Source: a bacterium (GTDB lineage Bacteria > Patescibacteriota > Minisyncoccia > UBA6257 > Colwellbacteraceae). From it: a stretch of 8,139 nt of DNA. Both the position numbers and the translations under genes were made by a program. Positions 1 to 6,225 of the stretch are shown here, piece after piece. The stretch covers positions 1-8,139 of the forward strand of contig JAJZPD010000031.1 of NCBI GenBank assembly GCA_021811305.1. Direction: 5' to 3'. Each line of letters starts with the position of its first letter. Position 1 is the stretch's first letter. Under the pieces are notes generated by a model that made no database searches, was not told the origin of the DNA, and worked only from the letters and a program-made list of their open reading frames with translations.

Positions 1-46
1 GCCTTTTTTCTTCTTTTGCCCGTTTATACGACTCGAATATCGGCAT
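1..46 (-). CDS. Start of a further gene, cut by the left edge
   Basis: An ATG at 44-46 on the minus strand opens a frame that stays open for 15 codons to the window edge, giving MPIFESYKRAKEEKR. It begins only 6 nt after the stop codon of the ATPase gene, matching the tight spacing of its neighbours. The peptide is basic and hydrophilic and too short to identify. There is no Shine-Dalgarno match, which is normal for this window. Chance openness over 15 codons cannot be excluded. Confidence 0.5.
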   Translation of the reverse strand, partial: MPIFESYKRAKEEKR

Positions 47-52
47 GTTTAT

Positions 53-2404
53 TTACAATCTTAGTCTTCTCCAAATTTCATCCTCGACCAAATTCCTGTC
101 GCCTCCGTATCTAAGCCGCGATTGGCTTTTTACGTCATTTAAGGTATTAATTAAGCCTTTTTCTGGGGGAATAGTTTTAATGTTAAAGGGTGTTGCTGGT
201 TGGCCTTTAATTAAAAGCTTAGCGTATGCATTATAGTTGTCAATATTCATCAAATCGCTCTTACTAAACACCGGCTCAAACTCCTTAGCTAATCCTTCGG
301 CGTCAGTCACGCCCACGCGGAAAGCGATCTTCGATCCGACGTTGCCGAAAACCGAGTCCCTAATCCTATCGGTAAGCTGCGCGATGAACTGGTGGGCGAT
401 CACCAGGTTCAGGCGGTACTTCCTCGCCTCGGACAAGATGACGGATATGGAATCAGTGGTGAAATTCTGGAACTCATCGATGTAAAGATAGAAATCGCGG
501 CGCTGGCTCTCTTCGGGGATGTCAACGCGCGACAAAGCGGCCAACAAAAGCTTGCCAGTGATAATCATCCCGAGAAGATTGGCGTTGATGTCGCCGATCC
601 TGCCTTTGGACAAGTTAACGATTAAAATTTTTCCTTCGTCTATCACCTTCCGGAAATCAAAAGCCGAGACCGCCTGTCCGATGATCGGACGGATGTAGTC
701 GTTGGCGGTGAAATTGTTGAACTTCGAGGTGATGTAAGGCGTCATGTTCTGCAGCGCCGCCTCCCCGCCCGCCTTGACCGCCTCCTTTTCCCAGAAGTCG
801 ATCACCGCCGGGTTCTTTATCCTAGCCAGCTTGCGCTCGCGAAACTCGGCGTCGGTAAAGACCCGCGGCACCTCCATCAGCGTCGCCGGTTCATTCGGCA
901 TATCCTCCATCAGAAGCAATAGGGCGTTTTTCATATACTGCTCGAACATCGGCCCCATGGTCTCGGGAGGAAAAAGCTTGTTGAAGATGCTCTGCATCTC
1001 GTTGACGATGAAGGTCTTCTCCTCGGGACGCGCAAAGTCATATTCCAGCATATTCAATCCCACCGGGCGCTCAAGATCCGCCGGGTCGAAGACGATAACG
1101 TCGTCATACCTTTCTTTGGGAACCAAGGACAGTATCCCGTCAGCCAGGTCACCATGCGGGTCGATAACCGCCAGTCCTTTTCCGTTCCGCAAGTCGTTCA
1201 CCGCCATATTCTTTAAGAGCGCCGACTTGCCCGTTCCGGTCTGCCCGATGATATAGAGGTGGCGCCGGCGATCGTCATCGGAAAGCATTATTGTTTTTCT
1301 TGCCCCGCGGAAAATATTTTCCCCAAGGACGACTCCGCTCGTCGGTAATTCTGCTGGCGCCGGAGCCTCTTTGCTCTTCAGCCATTTAATCTTCTGCACG
1401 CCGGTCAAAGGAGTCGGCAAATGAAAGATACTGGCCAGTTCAACCGCGTTCAGGATCAAGCTCTGGCTGGGCTCGAACCGGCGAAAAGAATAATCAAAAG
1501 AGAAATTATTGATTTTGCCCGGGCGAACCACGACTAACTCGCCGCGGCGCGGAGCCTGAAACTGCGAGAAAGAACCGGCCACCGAGTTAGCCAGGCTTTC
1601 GGCGGTGGCATAATCGGCGGCTGAAGCGAGAACGCGGAAATTAACCTGCAGCAACGGCTGACTCAACTTCATTTCCAAAGCCTTGACCGCCTCCGCGTCG
1701 ACCATCTTTCCCTGCTTCTCTTCAAGCTCGGGCTTCTTCGGAGCCAATGCCCTGGTTACGTCGCTCAAAGACACCTTCATCGCGGCCATAATCCGCTCCA
1801 AACTTTCTCCCTTGTTCAGCTCAGAAGCGGCGCGCGCTACAGCTTTTTTCGCGCTGGCTGGAGCCGGGCGGGCGACGATCTGAATCGACATCCCTTCGCC
1901 GATCTCCGCCACTTTGGTTAGCCCGCTTAAAATCGGCCCGAAAGTGTCGATGTTGGTCTCTTGATAGGTGCGGATTGGCAACAGATATTCTCCTTTTTGC
2001 GATAGATAAAATCCGGCAACCGATCCAGTCGGGTTAAAGATGTTGTACTCCTCAGCCTCCTCCACATGGGCCTCGCTGAACAATCCTTCAATCTGCCGTT
2101 TCACGGATGGCAACGAGTTGTGCGGAGCGGAAATGTAAAAATGAATTTCTTCGCCGACGTGCGGAACAGCCGCCTCGAGAGTGAAAGGGGTACCTAGTCC
2201 GGCCAGCAAACTGAAAAGCTGGGCCGATTTATTAATCTCCTCCTTTAAATCTTGGTTGGCTTCCGGCTGCTTTTGCGGTAGTCGAACCAAGAGGATCCTC
2301 AGGCGCAAAGATTCAGCAAGCAGTTGTTTGCCCGCGCGCCTTTTAATAAGGATATAAGCAACTAGGATGGCGGCTGCGAGGACGACGACGACAAAAGCGA
2401 TCAT
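53..2404 (-). CDS. Membrane-anchored coupling-protein-like ATPase (VirD4/TraD/HerA group)
   Basis: A 783-residue P-loop ATPase resembling type IV secretion coupling proteins, which pump DNA or protein substrates toward a membrane channel. A single N-terminal membrane helix (about 3-20) places the rest in the cytoplasm. Residues about 30-340 form an N-terminal region I cannot assign, closing with LNAVELASIFHLPT (318-331), a stretch that in this group immediately precedes the motor domain. The motor has Walker A GQTGTGKS (387-394), the following strand VIDPHGD (413-419), Walker B FYLYIDEFQNF (638-648, with D643 and E644) and the sensor segment SEARKYRLNLVIAHQF (658-673). All nucleotide-handling residues are intact. 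Translation is probably coupled to the preceding 132-residue gene through the ATGA overlap. No relaxase, VirB4 or channel gene is visible. A chromosomal HerA/FtsK-type translocase is the main alternative. Confidence 0.93.
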   Translation of the reverse strand: MIAFVVVVLAAAILVAYILIKRRAGKQLLAESLRLRILLVRLPQKQPEANQDLKEEINKSAQLFSLLAGLGTPFTLEAAVPHVGEEIHFYISAPHNSLPSVKRQIEGLFSEAHVEEAEEYNIFNPTGSVAGFYLSQKGEYLLPIRTYQETNIDTFGPILSGLTKVAEIGEGMSIQIVARPAPASAKKAVARAASELNKGESLERIMAAMKVSLSDVTRALAPKKPELEEKQGKMVDAEAVKALEMKLSQPLLQVNFRVLASAADYATAESLANSVAGSFSQFQAPRRGELVVVRPGKINNFSFDYSFRRFEPSQSLILNAVELASIFHLPTPLTGVQKIKWLKSKEAPAPAELPTSGVVLGENIFRGARKTIMLSDDDRRRHLYIIGQTGTGKSALLKNMAVNDLRNGKGLAVIDPHGDLADGILSLVPKERYDDVIVFDPADLERPVGLNMLEYDFARPEEKTFIVNEMQSIFNKLFPPETMGPMFEQYMKNALLLLMEDMPNEPATLMEVPRVFTDAEFRERKLARIKNPAVIDFWEKEAVKAGGEAALQNMTPYITSKFNNFTANDYIRPIIGQAVSAFDFRKVIDEGKILIVNLSKGRIGDINANLLGMIITGKLLLAALSRVDIPEESQRRDFYLYIDEFQNFTTDSISVILSEARKYRLNLVIAHQFIAQLTDRIRDSVFGNVGSKIAFRVGVTDAEGLAKEFEPVFSKSDLMNIDNYNAYAKLLIKGQPATPFNIKTIPPEKGLINTLNDVKSQSRLRYGGDRNLVEDEIWRRLRL

Positions 2405-2799
2405 AATAGATTGCGCGCCTGCATCTCGTCGTAAAGCTTTTCGACCAAAGCGTCGTGAAAAGCGTCGGTGATGAACGAACCCATTAGGCGGGCCTGGGCC
2501 GCTGCCTCGGAAACGCCTTTATGAAAGGCTAGATCCACCAACTTCTCCACCTGCAGCCGCGCCTCCTGAGGCGCCTGGTTAACGTATTCCGGAAGGTATG
2601 GAGAGGATGGTTCTTGATCAGTCGAAGCGGGCGCGGCCGGAGTAGCCTGATAAACAACTGGATAGAGCGCTTGTTTCAGTGCCTCTTTGGGCGGCGCGCC
2701 AAACTCCCTAGCCGAGCGCTCTTTTATCTCCGCCGAAAGCCGAGCGATGTCCGACTCGATCGCCGAGTGCACGGCCCCCTCTCCTTCTATCTGTGCCAT
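2401..2799 (-). CDS. Small uncharacterised protein coupled to the transfer ATPase
   Basis: A 132-residue protein of unknown function. The N-terminal part (about 1-45) is acidic and helical. A Pro/Ala/Ser-rich linker follows (about 47-78). The C-terminal part (about 79-132) is a second helical region containing LVDLAFHKGVSEAAAQARL (87-105) and ending in DAFHDALVEKLYDEMQARNLL (112-132). There is no membrane segment, signal peptide or Cys. Its TGA stop overlaps the ATG of the downstream ATPase in an ATGA junction, so the two are very likely translated together and may act together, for example as an adaptor or substrate-recruiting partner. That role is inferred from context only. It begins 36 nt after the 604-residue gene, with no Shine-Dalgarno match at its ATG. 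My recollection is that similar C-terminal segments precede such ATPase genes in other candidate-phyla genomes. Confidence 0.85.
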   Translation of the reverse strand: MAQIEGEGAVHSAIESDIARLSAEIKERSAREFGAPPKEALKQALYPVVYQATPAAPASTDQEPSSPYLPEYVNQAPQEARLQVEKLVDLAFHKGVSEAAAQARLMGSFITDAFHDALVEKLYDEMQARNLL

Positions 2800-2835
2800 G
2801 GATTAATAATAAGACGTGGCGTCCTGTAAAACAAT

Positions 2836-4650
2836 TTATTCCGAGTCCAACTTCTCAACATGCTTCGCCAAATCTTTCGTCCGCTCGTTGTTTCGGATTT
2901 CTTGCCATAACGCCGAAGAAAACAAACCTGCTTCCCCGCCGAACTCATTAGTCGCCTCGCGGGCGTAATCCGTGAAAAAGCTGGCTATAAAATCGTCATA
3001 TTCGTAGCCAATCAGAGACAGCGCCTCCTTTATCCCGGACAAGCTGCCGTTAACGGCCTTTTCGCAAGCTGCGTTTAGGCAATCATCCACCGCCAACTGC
3101 AGGTACTTGGAAACATCTTCCTTAACGATACTGCCGATCTCCTTAATTGCTTTGCAGCTTCTGATACACCCGTCTGCGCCGCGCTCGGCCGCTAACTCTA
3201 ATTTTGAATTCTCCTCGATTGCTCCAAGTACGGCTTTTAAATCCTCTTTCACTTTCTCGGTCAGCAGGTTTGGATTAGAGCGGATGACGCCGATTATCGT
3301 CTCAGCTTCATTATCCCAGGATGTTTTTCTGGTCCGTCCATAAATCTCGTCCAGGATTTTCTCCTCTTTGGTAGCTTGTCCGGCGAAAAACGGTTCCCTG
3401 GTTAAGCGGCGGAAAGAGATATGTAGGTCGTATTTTTCCTTCCCGATCTCATCACGGAAGAAGCGGCCGATTTTGCGATATTCGGCGGGGTCGAAAAGGA
3501 TCATTGCCGACTTCAGTTCTCCCAGCTTCCCTTCTTTTTCCGCAACGAAAAACAAATCCCCTAGTTCCTGGTAAAAATTACGGAACGAACCGGTTAGCTG
3601 GCGCTCGTACTCGTCCAAGTACTCGCTGACAAGCTTGCTTTCCTCGCCTGCCTGCGACTGCAGCTCTTTTTTCTTGGACCGCAGAAAAGCGATCGCGTAA
3701 CGGAACTCCGAAAGCTCGGTATGCAGATTGCCTCTGACTAGCTCTTCAAAATTAGCGATTAACTCGCCTTTGGCTGAATAGACGAACTCTCTAGTGCGCT
3801 TAGGAAGAGACTCAAACTTGCTCCGAAGAAGGTACTCCGACCCCTCTTTTCCAGTCAAGCGCCTATAGAAATCGACGTCTTTCTCGATTTTCCTCTCGCC
3901 GTCGGCCTTTTGCCATAAAAAAGCTTCGTAAATGGTGTGAACTGATTCGTGATCCAAAACTTCCTTATTCTTTCCGCTATCTCCCAGGTCTCGAACTAAA
4001 CAAACAGGACTCTTGGGGAAATGTAAGCCCTGTATTCCGCGATCATAACCGAGCTTATCCATCTCCTCGTCGTTCAAAAAATAAGTGATGCTCAACCCAG
4101 ATAGAAGCGGCGTCTTGCCGGCTAAAATCTCCTTCAGCTCCTTTTTTCGCGGCAGCTTCAGCCCGCCTAGGTCTAGCTTTGCCTCCTCGTACTCCTCGGC
4201 TTTCCTCTTCAATCCGTCCTTGCCTCGCCGGAGAGTGAAAACCAGTCTAACATTAGGATCGTCATTTAATTTGTTTATTTCCCTAGAAAGGCGTTCGCTC
4301 TCCTCTATCAACAGGGCAACATCTCCGCTTCCTGATTTAATCCGTTCATCAAAAATTTTTTCTATCTCCTCCTTTCTTTTAATAAGCGGGCCGATCGCGT
4401 TTATTTTCTCTTGCGCGGCCGGCGAGTACTTACCGAGTACTCGATCGATTCTTGCCGCTGCGGCTTCAGCCAACTCTCGCCCGTCCAATTCACCGCTTTC
4501 CAACACTTCTTTTATTTCGGTAATATCGTCTATTCTTTCCTTCAAGCTGGCATGCAAGTTTTCCTTCTTTTCGATCAACTCCGGCCTTTCCTTGACCGAC
4601 TTCTCCCCGACTGGCTCGCCGTTGGTTTTAAAGTTTGGCCACTTTTCCAT
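2836..4650 (-). CDS. Uncharacterised 604-residue protein with HEXXH motif, candidate zinc metallopeptidase
   Basis: I do not recognise a named family. The N-terminal third (about 1-160) is highly charged, Lys/Glu-rich and probably helical or coiled coil, with no signal peptide or membrane segment. Near the middle is LDHESVHTIYEAF (232-244), which holds a perfect HEXXH (H234, E235, H238). Fifty-eight residues later AKGELIANFEELV (293-305) offers E296 as a possible third zinc ligand. This HEXXH plus downstream E-hydrophobic-hydrophobic-A layout is what gluzincin-type peptidases show, and I recall similar layouts in uncharacterised proteins of candidate-phyla bacteria. The C-terminal third (about 425-560) looks like helical repeats and has two Cys pairs, CIRSC (495-499) and C524/C529. 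The gene starts 9 nt after the htpX stop, with AAGG 8-11 nt before its ATG, the only convincing ribosome-binding site here. Being a gene is near certain; the protease role is a hypothesis. Confidence 0.88.
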   Translation of the reverse strand: MEKWPNFKTNGEPVGEKSVKERPELIEKKENLHASLKERIDDITEIKEVLESGELDGRELAEAAAARIDRVLGKYSPAAQEKINAIGPLIKRKEEIEKIFDERIKSGSGDVALLIEESERLSREINKLNDDPNVRLVFTLRRGKDGLKRKAEEYEEAKLDLGGLKLPRKKELKEILAGKTPLLSGLSITYFLNDEEMDKLGYDRGIQGLHFPKSPVCLVRDLGDSGKNKEVLDHESVHTIYEAFLWQKADGERKIEKDVDFYRRLTGKEGSEYLLRSKFESLPKRTREFVYSAKGELIANFEELVRGNLHTELSEFRYAIAFLRSKKKELQSQAGEESKLVSEYLDEYERQLTGSFRNFYQELGDLFFVAEKEGKLGELKSAMILFDPAEYRKIGRFFRDEIGKEKYDLHISFRRLTREPFFAGQATKEEKILDEIYGRTRKTSWDNEAETIIGVIRSNPNLLTEKVKEDLKAVLGAIEENSKLELAAERGADGCIRSCKAIKEIGSIVKEDVSKYLQLAVDDCLNAACEKAVNGSLSGIKEALSLIGYEYDDFIASFFTDYAREATNEFGGEAGLFSSALWQEIRNNERTKDLAKHVEKLDSE

Positions 4651-4657
4651 GCAAGCG

Positions 4658-4661
4658 CCTT
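4658..4661 (-). promoter_or_regulatory. Shine-Dalgarno-like AAGG before the 604-residue gene
   Basis: On the minus strand the bases TAAGGCGCTTGC lead directly into the ATG at 4650. The AAGG core lies 8-11 nt before the start codon and overlaps the last two bases of the htpX TAA stop. This supports the chosen start and coupled translation with htpX. It is the only good Shine-Dalgarno match among the seven visible gene starts. Confidence 0.5.
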
Positions 4662-5553
4662 ATCCTTCCATTTTTTTGAGCGCGGCTATCCGCTCGTCGA
4701 TCGGCGGATGGGTCATAAACAGCTTCTGCGCCAACGAAACGCTTTTGCCACCGCGATAGGGATCGCTCAGCCATAAGTGCGCGGTGGCGGAATTGGCCCG
4801 ACGCAGCGGCAGGTCGGTTTGCTCTATCTTTTCCAAAGCGCTGATCAGCCCTTCCGGATAGCGGGTCAAAAGCGCTCCGGACGCATCGGCCAAGAGCTCG
4901 CGCTTCCTGGAAATCGCCAGCTGGATGATGGTAGCGACAATCGGCGCGACAATAGCCAATACCAATCCGACTACCAGGCCGAGCGCTCCATTGTCGCGCT
5001 CATTCTCCATTCCGCCCCAGAAAAACGAATTTAACAGCCAGTTCGCTAGCAAGGAAATCGTCCCAACCAAGACGACCACCACGGAAGAGACAAGAATGTC
5101 GCGGTTGGAAACGTGCGACAGCTCGTGGGCGATGACCCCCTCGAGTTCGGTTTTGTTCATCATTTGCAGCAGCCCGGCGGTAACGGCGATCGAGGCGTGC
5201 TGCGGATCGCGGCCGGTGGCGAAAGCGTTCGGCGCAGCTTCGGGAACTATATAAATCTTCGGTGTGGGCAATCCGGAAGTAATGGCCAAGTTTTCCACGG
5301 TGCGGTAAAGTTCGGGCGCGTCCTCTTTTTCAATCGGCTTGGCACCAGAAACCGCCAGCGAAATTTTATCGGAGTACCAGTAGCTAACGAAGCTGGAAAC
5401 GACGCTAAAAATTACGGCGACAACCAAAATAAGCGAGTTGCCGTAAATCTGGCTAAAGACAAACCCCAGACCGATAATTACGATCAAGAAAACGGTAAAA
5501 ATCAGATAGGTTTTGCGGATATTCGCGTCTCGGTAGGAATAAATGTTCGCCAT
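4660..5553 (-). CDS. htpX: Membrane zinc metalloprotease HtpX
   Basis: Complete 297-residue M48B-family protease. In bacteria HtpX cleaves misfolded or damaged inner-membrane proteins as part of membrane quality control. Hydrophobic segments near residues 15-33 and 41-60 precede the catalytic domain, and two more lie near 153-172 and 191-212. The zinc site is visible: HELSH at 143-147 (H143, E144, H147) and the third ligand in RKRELLAD, most likely E219 with D223 after it. The PEAAPNAFATG stretch (104-114) and the C-terminal LFMTHPPIDERIAAL (278-292) are also typical of the family. The start is ATG, just downstream of the inverted heptad stem-loop, with no Shine-Dalgarno match. The stop is TAA, and the next gene begins 9 nt later. 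Nothing is truncated and all catalytic residues are present. Confidence 0.97.
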   Translation of the reverse strand: MANIYSYRDANIRKTYLIFTVFLIVIIGLGFVFSQIYGNSLILVVAVIFSVVSSFVSYWYSDKISLAVSGAKPIEKEDAPELYRTVENLAITSGLPTPKIYIVPEAAPNAFATGRDPQHASIAVTAGLLQMMNKTELEGVIAHELSHVSNRDILVSSVVVVLVGTISLLANWLLNSFFWGGMENERDNGALGLVVGLVLAIVAPIVATIIQLAISRKRELLADASGALLTRYPEGLISALEKIEQTDLPLRRANSATAHLWLSDPYRGGKSVSLAQKLFMTHPPIDERIAALKKMEG

Positions 5554-5634
5554 TGTTAGTGATTAGCCACTAGCAACTAGTGATTAGCAAACAACAATGT
5601 TTTTTGCCGCTAACCACTAGTCGCTAATCGCTAG
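5554..5634 (-). repeat. Inverted pair of heptad arrays forming a long stem-loop between lemA and htpX
   Basis: Read on the sense (minus) strand, four heptamers of form YTAGYGR run from 5634 to 5607: CTAGCGA, TTAGCGA, CTAGTGG, TTAGCGG. A 16-nt A- and T-rich loop follows (5606-5591). Then come five heptamers of the inverse form (5590-5556): TTGCTAA, TCACTAG, TTGCTAG, TGGCTAA, TCACTAA. The first four units of each arm pair in register: 5607-5613 with 5584-5590, 5614-5620 with 5577-5583, 5621-5627 with 5570-5576, and 5628-5634 with 5563-5569. In the sense RNA, 26 of 28 positions can pair, five of them as G-U; the two exceptions are both in the outermost unit. The stem includes the lemA stop codon and ends 9 nt before the htpX ATG. 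No T run follows it in either direction, so it is not a canonical intrinsic terminator. Confidence 0.8.
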
Positions 5635-6176
5635 AACTCTACTTTTACCGGCTCCTTCTCCACTTCGGCCGCGGTCTCGAAGAACTTCACTTGCTTCACT
5701 CCGAAAGCGCCGGCGAGAATATTGGTCGGAAATGTTTTGGTCGCGGTGTTCAAGTCGCGGGCTACGGAGTTGTAGAAGCGCCGCGCGGCCTGGATCTTGT
5801 CTTCGGTGTCGGTCAGCTCGTCCTGCAGCTTCAGGAAGTTTTCGTTAGCTTTCAGGTTCGGATAATTTTCCGCCACGGCGAACAAGCTTTTCAGAGTTCC
5901 GGATAGAGCGTTTTCCGCCGCATCTCTTTCCAAAGGATTTCCACCCTGTGCAACCGCCGCGCGCGCCTTGGTCACGTCTTCCAACACACTCTTCTCGTGC
6001 TGAACGTATCCCTTAACCGTCTCCACCAGGTTGGGAATCAAATCATATCTGCGTTTCAACTGGACATCTATATCCGAAAGCGCCTCCTCGGTGCGGTAGC
6101 GCAAGGTCACCAGCCGATTGTATCCGAAGATCAACCAAGCGAGCAGCAACGCAACAATGACGATTAAGTAGATCAT
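5631..6176 (-). CDS. lemA: LemA family membrane-anchored protein
   Basis: Complete 181-residue LemA-family protein, near the usual 180-200. An N-terminal hydrophobic segment (about residues 2-17) is followed directly by the family's helical region. Diagnostic stretches are RRYDLIPNLVETVKGYVQHE (42-61), YPNLKANENF (105-114) and ARRFYNSVARDLNT (131-144), followed by TFPTNILAGAFGV (148-160). The family is a four-helix-bundle protein anchored in the membrane by its N terminus. Its biochemical role is poorly known, but lemA is often found beside htpX, as here. The start is ATG, preceded by an AT-rich heptad array without a Shine-Dalgarno match. The stop TAG (5631-5633) falls inside the first unit of the next heptad array, so the repeat itself ends the gene. 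The family assignment is secure; the function is not. Confidence 0.96.
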   Translation of the reverse strand: MIYLIVIVALLLAWLIFGYNRLVTLRYRTEEALSDIDVQLKRRYDLIPNLVETVKGYVQHEKSVLEDVTKARAAVAQGGNPLERDAAENALSGTLKSLFAVAENYPNLKANENFLKLQDELTDTEDKIQAARRFYNSVARDLNTATKTFPTNILAGAFGVKQVKFFETAAEVEKEPVKVEF

Positions 6177-6225
6177 TTTTAATTTTAAGATTTAAGGTTT
6201 AGGGTTTCGAATTTCGGATTTTATA
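6177..6225. repeat. groEL-lemA spacer made of a degenerate 7-nt tandem repeat
   Basis: The spacer between the groEL stop and the lemA start is almost entirely six head-to-tail heptamers at 6181-6222. Read on the minus (sense) strand from groEL toward lemA they are AAAATCC, GAAATTC, GAAACCC, TAAACCT, TAAATCT and TAAAATT. Positions 2-4 are AAA in every unit, while the other positions vary mostly by transitions. The remaining bases are a short T run (plus strand) next to the lemA start. No strong hairpin, Shine-Dalgarno site or convincing promoter is visible. Its function is unknown. Confidence 0.75.

Noticed and set aside
2807..2827. Short hairpin (GACG-CCA-CGTC) between the 604-residue and 132-residue genes
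   Set aside because: The stem is only four Watson-Crick pairs plus weak extensions, and no clear T run follows. It is too weak to call a terminator.
4423..4441. Direct repeat CGAGTACT, twice, 11 nt apart
   Set aside because: It lies inside coding sequence of the 604-residue gene, and a single 8-nt duplication is within chance expectation.
4085..4759. Plus-strand open frame of 224 codons over the 604-residue gene
   Set aside because: It is Ser/Phe/Arg-rich low-complexity sequence, antisense to a well-supported gene, and resembles no known protein. The other long plus-strand frames (744-1256, 6406-7074) are likewise shadows of the ATPase and groEL genes.
5584..5613. TTAGC...GCTAA ends around a spacer, resembling the CIRCE heat-shock operator
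   Set aside because: The ends match only because the heptads are inverted. The inner bases do not fit the CIRCE consensus halves TTAGCACTC and GAGTGCTAA, and the site lies downstream of groEL rather than before groES.
5554..5634. Stem-loop as an intrinsic terminator
   Set aside because: No T-rich tract follows the stem in either transcription direction, and the stem is only moderately GC-rich with several G-U pairs.
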